Positions 43,785 to 52,752 of a stretch of DNA of 64,000 bases are shown in pieces. The stretch is from assembly GCA_905202215.1 (NCBI GenBank), contig CAJKRG010000006.1, positions 35,740 through 99,739 on the forward strand. The letters run 5' to 3'. A program made the position numbers and the translations under genes. Positions within the stretch are counted from its first letter, which is position 1. Each line of letters begins with the position of its first letter. This DNA comes from an uncultured Porphyromonadaceae bacterium. GTDB lineage: Bacteria > Bacteroidota > Bacteroidia > Bacteroidales > Muribaculaceae. The notes beneath the pieces are model-generated. The model had not been told where the DNA came from, ran no database searches, and saw only the letters and a list, made by a program, of their open reading frames with translations.

Positions 43785-44050
43785 TAGGCATTCGCCCGTT
43801 GCGCGATTTCAGATTTTGTTGAGATTCTTCCGGCGAGAATCCATGCCTCAAGTTCGCTTCGCTTGAAGTAACACCTCTTGCCTGTCGGCTTGTAATGGGG
43901 AATCGCCTGTGCGCTTGTCTGCTTGTAGAGATAGCTTTTCGACACACTGAGAAATTCGGCAGCTTCCTCGATAGTGAGGATTTCTTTGAGAGTTGAGACA
44001 GGAACAGCGTTGGTTGCCTGATTTGATTGAAGATTAAAATTGTCCGCCAT
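43763..44050 (-). CDS. Helix-turn-helix (excisionase-type) DNA-binding protein
   Basis: 95 residues. EILTIEEAAEFLSVSKSYLYKQTSAQAIPHYKPTGKRCYFKRSELEAWIL is the complete HTH_17/excisionase motif. First gene of the leftward HTH-DUF3987-VirE_N operon. Probably directs excision or regulates the replication module. A TAATTTTG box at 44164-44157 could be its promoter. Confidence 0.92.
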   Translation of the reverse strand: MADNFNLQSNQATNAVPVSTLKEILTIEEAAEFLSVSKSYLYKQTSAQAIPHYKPTGKRCYFKRSELEAWILAGRISTKSEIAQRANAYCLKTRK

Positions 44051-44156
44051 GATATGAATTATTAGCGGTTATGGTCGTCGGGGAAGTGTTGCAGGCATTC
44101 CCGTGTTCACCATCTGAAAAGATGTCTCTGCAATTGACATCGTATCAATACAACGG

Positions 44157-44164
44157 CAAAATTA
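44157..44164 (-). promoter_or_regulatory. -7 box of the leftward replication operon
   Basis: TAATTTTG on the minus strand (44164-44157), about 100 nt before the HTH gene start; no -33 box at the standard spacing. Confidence 0.4.
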
Positions 44165-44397
44165 TGCAAATAAATTTACTCATAAAAGCCTGTCAACCAG
44201 ATATTCACAATCTTTACAAATGGGGCGATTATTTATATATGCTCTTTCGCCCTACTATTCACCTATTTGTTCCCAAATCCATATAAATATCGACTACTTT
44301 TGCCAACAATTTTTACCAACCGCGCCGATATTTATATATTGGCTCCTATGGGCTTATGTTTCTGAGCATACTCGATGATAGTCTCAGGAATTTTTGC

Positions 44398-44745
44398 TAA
44401 TTTTGCAATATGAACCCCGCGATGCGTGGTGCCTCGGAGGAGGATAAGCACCGGGTATTGGGAGGTTCGTATACATAATACGAAAGGCGTTTATCAACGC
44501 TTTATTTCTTGGCTTCTTGGAAATTTGGCCGTTTTCGAAACTATAGTCAAGAGTGAAGCAATGGTGGATGCCGCGGGTAAGTTTATGTTACCTTAGTCCA
44601 AACTCAACTGATTTTGGACTGAGTGTTTGCATATACATACTTCGCGGGTGATTCTACCTTGCTCATTCTACTATAGTGGGCGAGGCCAAATGCCCCAAGA
44701 AGCGGAATGAGCAATGGTGTGGCTCCCGCTTTTCTTTTATCCAAA
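44398..44745 (+). ncRNA. Candidate structured non-coding RNA (promoter to terminator)
   Basis: A TAATTTTG -7 box (44398-44405) puts a start near 44410. Downstream there is no long reading frame but a series of perfect stems: ggtgc/gcacc (44428-44432/44448-44452), ttcgtat/atacgaa (44466-44472/44478-44484), gcgtt/aacgc (44487-44491/44496-44500), ggtaa/ttacc (44576-44580/44588-44592), agtccaaa/tttggact (44595-44602/44613-44620) and ttgctcattc/gaatgagcaa (44659-44668/44705-44714). It ends with agcgg...ccgct and a T-rich stretch (44731-44738). It lies directly before the helicase gene, so it could be a free ncRNA or a long regulatory leader. No RNase P, tmRNA or 6S signature is present. Confidence 0.5.
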
Positions 44746-44786
44746 CCAATCTAATTGCCATATGGAGTCAGTGGCTGTGAAGGCTG

Positions 44787-47700
44787 ATGGCTCGAATATT
44801 CGACAATATAGACTTGAAGTTCACTCAAGGACTTCAGGATATAATAACAAACACAGGCGTCAAGCGTGTGGACTTCTGTGTTGGCTACTTTAATCTTCGA
44901 GGGTGGGATTTGATTATCGACCAGATAGATAATTTGCTCGGTGATTACGTTGAGGAAGAATCTGCGAGGGAGCCGCAATTCCGTATCTGTCGTTTGCTCG
45001 TCGGAATGCATCAGCCGCCGGAAGAATTGACGCGATGGTTATATAGTAATGAAGACTGTACGCCTGACCCTGAATTTGTCCGTAGTCAGAAAGTAAGAAT
45101 TGCCCGCGATTTTCGCCGTCAGCTTCAACTCGGTCTTCCGACTAAGAAAGATGAACTGACTCTGCGCCGCCTTTCGCAGCAGCTTAAAGACGGCAAGGTC
45201 TGTGTAAAGTTATATCTTCGCCATCCACTTCACGCCAAGCTTTATCTTGCACATCGTCCTGACGATAATTTCAACAAGATAATGGCTTTGATGGGCAGCA
45301 GTAACCTCACTTTTTCAGGACTTCGCGGAAATGGCGAGTTAAATGCAGAATTTGCCGACAGCGACCAATCCAAGAAACTTGCCGATTGGTTCGATGACCG
45401 CTGGGATGACAAATTCTGTATTGACATTACTAAAGAACTCATAGACGCAATCGACAATTCGTGGGCCGGTAAAGATGAAATACCCCCATATTACATCTAT
45501 CTTAAAGCCGCCTACCATCTAAGCGAAGAAGCCCGCAGCGGCATCAAGGAATTTGCGCTCACTCCCGAATTTCGTCGTGAACTTTTCGATTTTCAGCAGA
45601 CCGCTGTTAAAATCGCCGCCCGACATCTTCGCAATGATAAGCGCGGCGGTGCCATGATTGGCGATGTCGTAGGCCTTGGTAAAACCATCACGGCTTGTGC
45701 AATCGCCAAGATTTACGAGACTACTTACGCGAGCAGCACTCTGATTATTTGCCCGGCTAATCTCCAGGAGATGTGGAAGAAGTATGCCCGCAAGTATGAC
45801 CTCAAAGTAGATATAATGTCAATGGCGAAACCTATTGACGTTGACAATGCCCGTTACTATCGCCTAATAATAATCGATGAAAGCCATAACCTCCGCAATG
45901 GTGCAAAAGGCAGTCGATATCGCAACATAAAACAACTTATCGACCGTCAGGACAGCAACGTGCTTCTTCTCACGGCCACGCCTTATAATAAGGATTTCTC
46001 CGACCTCGCCAATCAGCTCCGGTTGTTTATCGACGAAGACCAGGACCTCGGTATGCGTCCTGAAACCTATATCCGCAGCCTCGGAGGCGAGCGCCAATTT
46101 ATGCAGACCCATAGCGAGACTTTTATCCGCAGTATTGCGGCTTTCGATAAAAGCGATTGCGTGGAGGACTGGAACGAGCTTATGAAGCTGTTCCTTGTCC
46201 GTCGCACACGCACTTTCATCAAGGAGAACTATGCAAAAATAGACCCTGAGAATGGTCGCCGCTATCTGGAGTTCCCCGATAAATCGCGCTCATATTTTCC
46301 CGACCGTCTTCCAAAGGCACTGAAATTCAAGACAACGCCCGGTGACCAGTATTCCCGGCTCTACTCCGACAAAATGATTGAGATGATGGAATCACTCAAT
46401 CTGCCGCGCTATGGTCTTACCGCTTTCCTCAATGAAGAAAAAGCAAAGGAAGCCTCAGTTACCGAGAAAGGCATCATAGAGAACCTTTCCCGCGCCGGTA
46501 CACAGCAGATGGGATTTTGCAAATCTACTTTCTTCAAACGTATAGACAGTTGCGGCTTCTCTTTCCTCTTGACGCTTTCACGCCATATACTTCGCAATAT
46601 GGTTTTCATCTACGCTCTTGAAAATAAGCTGCGGCTACCCATAGGCGATGAAAATCAGTTGCCCGACGATTTCATCGACGATGAAGATGTCAACGGCAAC
46701 ATTCTCGACGAAGAATTTTCCAAAAACGGATTGCCCGGCAAAGGTGGTCTGCCTAAAATCTCAACTGACCTCGATGAGTATATGCGTCGCGCCGAGGAAT
46801 ATTATAACCTTATCGCGACCAAAAACAATGTCGGTTTCATAGATTCTAAGTATTTCAAGCGCACTCTCAAGCAACAGCTTAAAAAAGACTGTGAAACGCT
46901 TATCGAGATGATTAAACTTTGTGGAGAGTGGCAACCGACCACCGACCAAAAGCTCAATCTGCTCTATGAAATGCTGACTACGACGCATAGGGATGAAAAG
47001 GTCGTAGTGTTTACGCAATATTCCGATACGGCTAACTACATTTATCGCGAACTTAAACATCGCGGACTTAAACAGCTTTCCGTCGTAACTGGTGGATGTG
47101 AGAATCCCACAGCCGAAGTCGAGAAGTTCTCACCTATTAGCAATGACCGGCCCGATATACCCCCCGAGGAGCAATACCGTATAATCATTGCTACCGATGT
47201 TCTTTCTGAAGGTCAGAACCTTCAGGACAGCCACATCATTGTGAACTTCGACCTGCCGTGGGCTATTATACGACTTATTCAACGAGCCGGTCGTGTTGAC
47301 CGTATCGGTCAGAAAGAGGACCAGATATACTGCTATTCTTTCTTCCCGGCTGATGGCGTCGAGAAAATAATCTCGCTTCGTGAGCGGCTTAACAACCGTA
47401 TCAACCAAAACGCCAATATCATCGGCTCCGACGAAATATTCTTTGAGGGTAACGAGAAGAACCTGCGCGATATGTTCAACGAAAAAGCAGGTACGCTCGA
47501 CGATGAAGACGATGGCGAGGTCGACCTTTCTTCGCAAGCCTTCCAGATATGGAAGAACGCGACCGACGCAAACCCGAAGCTGAAAGAAATTATCCCTCAG
47601 TTGCAAAACATGGTTTATTCCACCAAAGCTGTTGAAGATGCCGGTAGCGCCGGAGTCATTACATACGCCCGGACTTACAACGACTTCGATGTATTGACAT

Positions 47701-48194
47701 GGCTTGCTCCTGACGGTTCGGTAGTCAGCCATTCCCAAAAGAAAATCCTTCAGGCCATGCAATGCTCGCTCGCGGATCCGAGTGTCGAACCGCTCGCCAA
47801 TCACCACGAACTGGTCTGCCAGGCTGTCGAACAAGTAGAGCAGGAAACCGCCGATCCGACTACCGCAGGTATTCTCGGCAATCGTTTCTCCACCCGCTAC
47901 CGCCTTGTTGATTTGCTCGACCACTACTATAAGCAGGATATGAATATTTTCTATACGGCGGAGGACAAGGAGGACCTGAAACTCGCCATAGACGATATTT
48001 ATAACTATCCCCTTCTCGACTCGGCAAAACTGACTATCGGACAGATGTTGCGCCGAAACCAGAACAACGATGAAATTGTGCAGTATGTGCTCGACATCCG
48101 CAAGAACGGTGCACTCTGCCGCCTCCCAGTGGAAGACAATGCCCATCGCGACCCGGTAATTGTCTGCTCTCTTGGTATGAAATACAATAAATAA
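44787..48194 (+). CDS. PLD nuclease-SNF2/HepA helicase fusion, putative defence protein
   Basis: 1135 residues. Residues 1-250 contain a phospholipase D-like (HKD) domain: VKRVDFCVGYFNLRGWDLI, HAKLYLAHRPDDN (H148, K150) and MGSSNLTFSGLRGNGELNAEF. The SNF2/HepA helicase follows: motif I GDVVGLGKTITACAIA (about 292), motif II IIIDESHNLRN (about 362), motif III LLLTATPYNKDFSDL, and the C-terminal lobe with FTQYSDTANYIYREL, TDVLSEGQNLQDSHIIVNFDLPW and motif VI QRAGRVDRIGQ (about 832). The methylase gene begins 9 nt downstream. Translocase plus nuclease plus methylase fits restriction of unmodified DNA. DISARM uses separate PLD and SNF2 proteins; here they are one chain. Confidence 0.9.
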   Translation: MARIFDNIDLKFTQGLQDIITNTGVKRVDFCVGYFNLRGWDLIIDQIDNLLGDYVEEESAREPQFRICRLLVGMHQPPEELTRWLYSNEDCTPDPEFVRSQKVRIARDFRRQLQLGLPTKKDELTLRRLSQQLKDGKVCVKLYLRHPLHAKLYLAHRPDDNFNKIMALMGSSNLTFSGLRGNGELNAEFADSDQSKKLADWFDDRWDDKFCIDITKELIDAIDNSWAGKDEIPPYYIYLKAAYHLSEEARSGIKEFALTPEFRRELFDFQQTAVKIAARHLRNDKRGGAMIGDVVGLGKTITACAIAKIYETTYASSTLIICPANLQEMWKKYARKYDLKVDIMSMAKPIDVDNARYYRLIIIDESHNLRNGAKGSRYRNIKQLIDRQDSNVLLLTATPYNKDFSDLANQLRLFIDEDQDLGMRPETYIRSLGGERQFMQTHSETFIRSIAAFDKSDCVEDWNELMKLFLVRRTRTFIKENYAKIDPENGRRYLEFPDKSRSYFPDRLPKALKFKTTPGDQYSRLYSDKMIEMMESLNLPRYGLTAFLNEEKAKEASVTEKGIIENLSRAGTQQMGFCKSTFFKRIDSCGFSFLLTLSRHILRNMVFIYALENKLRLPIGDENQLPDDFIDDEDVNGNILDEEFSKNGLPGKGGLPKISTDLDEYMRRAEEYYNLIATKNNVGFIDSKYFKRTLKQQLKKDCETLIEMIKLCGEWQPTTDQKLNLLYEMLTTTHRDEKVVVFTQYSDTANYIYRELKHRGLKQLSVVTGGCENPTAEVEKFSPISNDRPDIPPEEQYRIIIATDVLSEGQNLQDSHIIVNFDLPWAIIRLIQRAGRVDRIGQKEDQIYCYSFFPADGVEKIISLRERLNNRINQNANIIGSDEIFFEGNEKNLRDMFNEKAGTLDDEDDGEVDLSSQAFQIWKNATDANPKLKEIIPQLQNMVYSTKAVEDAGSAGVITYARTYNDFDVLTWLAPDGSVVSHSQKKILQAMQCSLADPSVEPLANHHELVCQAVEQVEQETADPTTAGILGNRFSTRYRLVDLLDHYYKQDMNIFYTAEDKEDLKLAIDDIYNYPLLDSAKLTIGQMLRRNQNNDEIVQYVLDIRKNGALCRLPVEDNAHRDPVIVCSLGMKYNK

Positions 48195-48203
48195 TTCCTT
48201 GCC

Positions 48204-51200
48204 ATGTTAAGAACGCCTCAATTCTTCACTCTCATTCGCCAAGGCGATTTCAAGGAACTTTTTGTCTCGGAACTCGGCTGGAACCGCTATCGTGGTTACG
48301 CCCAGTTGCCGCCCATTCTTGTCGATGACAAGGAATATAATATAACCGCAATAGCTGAACGCAGCGGTTTCCAGATATTATATTCGGAGGTGGATGAAAT
48401 CCCCACTCAGAGTGTTGCCAAAAAGATTGACACAAAACTGCGGCGACAGGCACTTGACTACATCTGCATCTATCGTCTGCGCGGCACCGCTCACGATCTT
48501 TGGGTAGTACCGGTACGGACCAACGAGAAACGCGACCTGGTTCTTGTGGAATATGACAACGCCAATGCCGAAGTTCTCTATCAGAAAATCGACGGAATTA
48601 CCTTTGAACTTGATGAGGAAACGAATATCGTAGACCTCCGCTCAAAAGTGCAGACGGCCTTCGCCGTCAACTCCGAGAAAATCACAAAGGATTTTTATGC
48701 CGGTTTCAAGAAACAGCATAAACTCTTTGCCGACTTTATTACGGGCATAGATGACCATGTAGAGACCAAGAACAACCGTAATAAACAATGGTACACGTCA
48801 GTTATGCTCAACCGACTTATGTTCTGCTATTTTATTCAGAAGAAAGGCTTTCTCGACCTCGATGTAGACTATCTGCGTAATAAGCTGAACTATGTCCGGG
48901 CAAACGAGGGCGAGGATAAATTCTATAATTTCTATCGCAGCTTCCTTCGTCGGCTGTTCCATGACGGTTTGAACACGCCGAAACATTCCCGCGACTTTGA
49001 GGCAGTGTTCGGGAAAATACCGTATCTCAACGGCGGTATGTTCGACGAACATCAGCTCGAAGCCGATTATGCCGACATCGACATTCCCGACGAGGCGTTT
49101 ATCGGTCTGTTTGACTTCTTCGACAAATGGAACTGGCATCTCGATACTCGCCTGACCGCTTCGGGCCGCGACATCAACCCCGATGTACTCGGCTATATCT
49201 TCGAGCAATACATCAACGACCGCGCCCAAATGGGAGCGTACTATACCAAAGAGGATATCACTGAATATATTGGTCGCAACTGCATCTTGCCTTACCTTTT
49301 TGACCAAGTGCGCACTTCGACGAAAGACTCCGCCAAAGAGTTTGAACCGAATGGGTATGTATGGCGCACCCTGCGCGATAGCGGCGACCGATATATCTTC
49401 GACGCTGTCAAGAAGGGCTATACCGATTTCAGGCAAATTCCCGAAAACATCGCTCGCGGCATCATTACCGAAGAAATGCGGCGGGAATATGCAGAAACGC
49501 CGGTGAGCGAACTCCCCGATAATCATATTCCTCTCGCTGAACTTCGTTCCGACTGGAATAGCCGCACACCCGAACCATGGGGGCTGCCTAACGAAATATG
49601 GCGCGAAACCATCGACCGCCTGCAGCGGTGCGATGATATTCTCGGCAAAATCAATCGTGGTGAAATCACTTCGATAAACGACTTCATCACCTACAATCTC
49701 GATATCCGCACATTTGCCGCCGACCTTATTGCTCATGGCGACAGCCGCTTTGTCGGGTGGTTCTACCACGCATTGCAACGCGTAACGATTCTCGACCCCA
49801 CCTGCGGCTCAGGCGCATTCCTTTTCGCGGCTATGAACATACTCGAACCGCTCTATGAAATCTGCATAGACCGGATGCAAGAGTTCAATCGTGAAAACCT
49901 GGTAATGTTTAAGACGGAACTTGCCGAGATTACCGACAAGTACCGCTCCAATATCCAATATTTCATCTTCAAGTCAATCATTCTGCGCAACCTCTACGGC
50001 GTTGATATAATGGTTGAAGCCACCGAGATTGCGAAGTTGCGCCTGTTCCTGAAGATGGTTGCAGTCGTGGACGTTGACCGCAGAGCCGACAATCTCGGCC
50101 TCGACCCGTTGCCCGACATCGACTTCAATATCCGCTGCGGCAACACTCTCGTCGGATATGCCAACAAAGAACAACTCGATCACGACCTCGGCCACGCCGA
50201 GGACATTTTGCAAGAAATTGCTAATCAGGAGTTCAAGCATCAGATTGACGAAGAAATGCAGAAAGTCGCCCGCGCCTACGACATTTTCAAGGATGTTCAA
50301 CTTCGTCAAGCCGAGGATATGTTTGCCTTCAAACAAGCCAAGCACGAACTGCGCAAACGACTCTCTGTCCTTAACGACAAACTCAATCGTCGTCTGTTCA
50401 TTGCAATTTCCGGCTACCGCGCAAATGACGGTATAGATTTTACTACAACCAAAGCATACAGAGATTGGCTAAGCTCTCATCAGCCATTCCACTGGCTTGC
50501 AGAGTTCTATCAAATCATAGAAGGTAACAAGGGTTTTGATGTTATTATAGGCAATCCACCCTATGTTGAATATTCTAAACGTAATGTAAACTATCAATTA
50601 TCTAAGTTTGAAACACAAAAGGCTTCAAATTTATATTCATATGTATTTGAACGTTCTTTTGGAATTGGCAAAGATTATATAGGTCTTATTGTCCAACTTT
50701 CTGCAATAGGAACGGAAAGTATGCGACCGCTGCAACAATATCTTATTAAAAATTCAGGAACAATGCATTATGGGTGTTATCCTGAAAGGCCTCAACAGCT
50801 CTTTGAAGGAGCTTGTATAGCCCTATCGATTTTGATCTGTAATAAAAAGGGAGATAAAAATATTTTCAGTTCAGGAATTAATCGTGTTTCAGATGGATCT
50901 AGAATTCATCTGTTTAGACAAATAACATTTACTAATATAAAGGCTACTGATTTTCTATCAGACTATTCCCTCTATCCCAAATTTAAAAATCAACTTGAAA
51001 AAGACATATTCAACAAACTGATAGTTGATTCTACTATTAGTAAATATCTTGGCGTAAATAATAATAATGCATTAACATATCGAACTGCAGGTGGTCGTTA
51101 TTGGAAGATTGTAATTAATCGCCCTTTCGCCAATACTTCTACTTCTAACAAAACTAAGGCTCTTAATGATAAGATCTCAAGTTCTGAGTTAGTAGCAGTC

Positions 51201-51569
51201 CTTAATACCAATCTGTTTTGGTGGTATTATGCAAATTTCTTTGATTTGTATAATTTTAAAGACTATATGATATTCCACTTCCCATATAGCTCTGATGGGA
51301 AAAAAGAATCAAAGGAATTGTCTCGACTCGGAAAGTCACTCATGAAATCTTATGAGCATAATAAAGTAGAAAATACTCAATTCATACAGAGTAGGCAACA
51401 AACGACTGTATTTGAATCATTCAATCCCTCTAAATCCAAACCAATTATTGACGAAATAGATACAGTTTTGGCTCGGCACTATGGCTTTACCGACGAGGAA
51501 CTTGATTTCATAATCAATTATGACATCAAGTATCGTATGGGCGATGAACTCAACAGCACCGATGAATAA
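48204..51569 (+). CDS. Eco57I-type N6-adenine DNA methylase (possibly restriction-methylase)
   Basis: 1121 residues. N-terminal 330 residues of helical/mixed character; QMGAYYTKEDITEYI at about 345; SAM motif I LDPTCGSGAFLFAAMN at about 529; catalytic motif IV DVIIGNPPYVEYSK at about 780. The rest is a target-recognition region. From about 50,560 to 51,480 (after NPPY) the DNA becomes clearly AT-richer than the remainder of the gene, as if the recognition domain was exchanged. I do not see a clear PD-(D/E)xK nuclease in the N-terminus, so cutting may depend on the PLD domain of the helicase. Confidence 0.9.
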   Translation: MLRTPQFFTLIRQGDFKELFVSELGWNRYRGYAQLPPILVDDKEYNITAIAERSGFQILYSEVDEIPTQSVAKKIDTKLRRQALDYICIYRLRGTAHDLWVVPVRTNEKRDLVLVEYDNANAEVLYQKIDGITFELDEETNIVDLRSKVQTAFAVNSEKITKDFYAGFKKQHKLFADFITGIDDHVETKNNRNKQWYTSVMLNRLMFCYFIQKKGFLDLDVDYLRNKLNYVRANEGEDKFYNFYRSFLRRLFHDGLNTPKHSRDFEAVFGKIPYLNGGMFDEHQLEADYADIDIPDEAFIGLFDFFDKWNWHLDTRLTASGRDINPDVLGYIFEQYINDRAQMGAYYTKEDITEYIGRNCILPYLFDQVRTSTKDSAKEFEPNGYVWRTLRDSGDRYIFDAVKKGYTDFRQIPENIARGIITEEMRREYAETPVSELPDNHIPLAELRSDWNSRTPEPWGLPNEIWRETIDRLQRCDDILGKINRGEITSINDFITYNLDIRTFAADLIAHGDSRFVGWFYHALQRVTILDPTCGSGAFLFAAMNILEPLYEICIDRMQEFNRENLVMFKTELAEITDKYRSNIQYFIFKSIILRNLYGVDIMVEATEIAKLRLFLKMVAVVDVDRRADNLGLDPLPDIDFNIRCGNTLVGYANKEQLDHDLGHAEDILQEIANQEFKHQIDEEMQKVARAYDIFKDVQLRQAEDMFAFKQAKHELRKRLSVLNDKLNRRLFIAISGYRANDGIDFTTTKAYRDWLSSHQPFHWLAEFYQIIEGNKGFDVIIGNPPYVEYSKRNVNYQLSKFETQKASNLYSYVFERSFGIGKDYIGLIVQLSAIGTESMRPLQQYLIKNSGTMHYGCYPERPQQLFEGACIALSILICNKKGDKNIFSSGINRVSDGSRIHLFRQITFTNIKATDFLSDYSLYPKFKNQLEKDIFNKLIVDSTISKYLGVNNNNALTYRTAGGRYWKIVINRPFANTSTSNKTKALNDKISSSELVAVLNTNLFWWYYANFFDLYNFKDYMIFHFPYSSDGKKESKELSRLGKSLMKSYEHNKVENTQFIQSRQQTTVFESFNPSKSKPIIDEIDTVLARHYGFTDEELDFIINYDIKYRMGDELNSTDE

Positions 51570-52024
51570 TGGAAACACTCGGCAACATTTCTTTACTTGA
51601 CCGTAAGAAGATTGGTTATTTTGCTTCGAGCAAAATAGCTACTTTGTCAGTGCTCCCTACGCTCGACTGGGCTGCAGAAGTAGCCACTCGCGAAGATGTT
51701 GCCATTGTTAGCGGTTTCCACTCCAAAATGGAGCGCGAAGTCCTCGATTTTCTTCTCCGAGGCAAATGCGGAATAGTCTGCGTCCTCGCCCGGTCTATCT
51801 ACAAAAAGATTCCTGACAAGTTCAGCGAGGCATACAACTCTAGACGTGTCCTATTCATTGCTCCATTCAAAACTTCCGCCACAATGACATCCCGCCATTT
51901 ATGCGGAAAACGCAACGAATACGTCGCCTCCATTTCTGACGAACTCGTCTTCTCCTCCCTCACCCCCGATAGCTCGTTATATCCTTTATCAGACACAATA
52001 AAGACTCTGGTTATAATGACATAA
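51569..52024 (+). CDS. Short DprA/Smf-like Rossmann protein
   Basis: 151 residues; its ATG overlaps the methylase stop (TAATG), so expression is coupled. The pattern KKIGYFASSKIA, DVAIVSGFHSKMEREVLDFLLRGKCGIVCVLARSI and SRRVLFIAPF matches the nucleotide-binding core of DprA/LOG-like folds (the SGxxSxxE...L..G...I.VLA layout) but is about half the length of DprA and lacks its DNA-binding extensions. Third gene of the putative defence operon; might sense or bind single-stranded DNA or a nucleotide. Function unknown. Confidence 0.75.
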   Translation: METLGNISLLDRKKIGYFASSKIATLSVLPTLDWAAEVATREDVAIVSGFHSKMEREVLDFLLRGKCGIVCVLARSIYKKIPDKFSEAYNSRRVLFIAPFKTSATMTSRHLCGKRNEYVASISDELVFSSLTPDSSLYPLSDTIKTLVIMT

Positions 52025-52070
52025 TGCAGCACCTTTTCAAAGTAATATCTCAACAATGCAAGAATATGAA

Positions 52071-52727
52071 TTATACTGCATTAGTATAACCAATCTCCTT
52101 TCTGATAGTATCCAATACGCCTCCAATCCAATTAATAAGATCGGAGTCTGTTTCTATCTTGTGCCTATGAGATTGATTTTTTGCCCATTGGCCATTCATT
52201 GCAAAATGCATTTCTTTTAACTCTGATATGTCTTCTTCTTTGGGGGCTATAATCTGCATAAAACCATTGTCTCCGCATCTTTGTGCATATTCAGTAAAAG
52301 TTCTAGAAAGAGCTGTGTCTGCAGTAAAATGCCAATGAGGTTGAGGATGCTCGTCGGTCGATTCTGAATAATCGTCCCACTCTGCTCGGAAAATTTGTAT
52401 TATAAAGTCACTTATTTTCTTGAAAATTGATATAGATACTGATATTTGTTCTACTCGTTCTCTCGCTTTTCTTTTACCTTGTGGAACGTGGATGCCATAG
52501 AGAATCTTTATTTCCATGAAGATATAATATTGGTCAAACCAATTGTAGACACTTACTTCACCAGTAATTCCATCTTCTAATCTATTTAAGGCTAAATCAT
52601 TTCCGTGCGTTTGGTAAACACGAGACATATTACTCTCGCTAACTTTGTCTAACGCAAAACCGGGTCCAACAAGACCTCCCAATCTTCGATTTAGATCTCT
52701 GATGATTGAATCTATATTTTCTATCAT
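52071..52727 (-). CDS. Unknown protein paired with the AT-rich methylase
   Basis: 218 residues, soluble, low G+C. Long helical N-terminus (IDSIIRDLNRRLGG), a central beta stretch GEVSVYNWFDQYYIFMEIKILYG and a C-terminal helical part with HRHKIETDSDLINWIGGVLDTI. D-(x)7-ExK (WFDQYYIFMEIK) could be a degenerate nuclease core, but this is weak. It starts 25 nt after the methylase end on the same strand, so it is the second gene of a two-gene operon and could be the cognate restriction or regulatory subunit. No family recognised. Confidence 0.65.
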   Translation of the reverse strand: MIENIDSIIRDLNRRLGGLVGPGFALDKVSESNMSRVYQTHGNDLALNRLEDGITGEVSVYNWFDQYYIFMEIKILYGIHVPQGKRKARERVEQISVSISIFKKISDFIIQIFRAEWDDYSESTDEHPQPHWHFTADTALSRTFTEYAQRCGDNGFMQIIAPKEEDISELKEMHFAMNGQWAKNQSHRHKIETDSDLINWIGGVLDTIRKEIGYTNAV

Positions 52728-52752
52728 ATTCTAAATATAATAGAGTCAGGGC

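Noticed and set aside
47130..48146. 338-codon minus-strand frame, and a similar one at 48798-49778
   Set aside because: Antisense within the helicase and methylase genes, no promoter or domain.
44787..52024. Assignment as BREX or classical DISARM
   Set aside because: No PglZ, BrxC/BrxL or DrmA/DrmB-like gene is present, so a named type cannot be supported.
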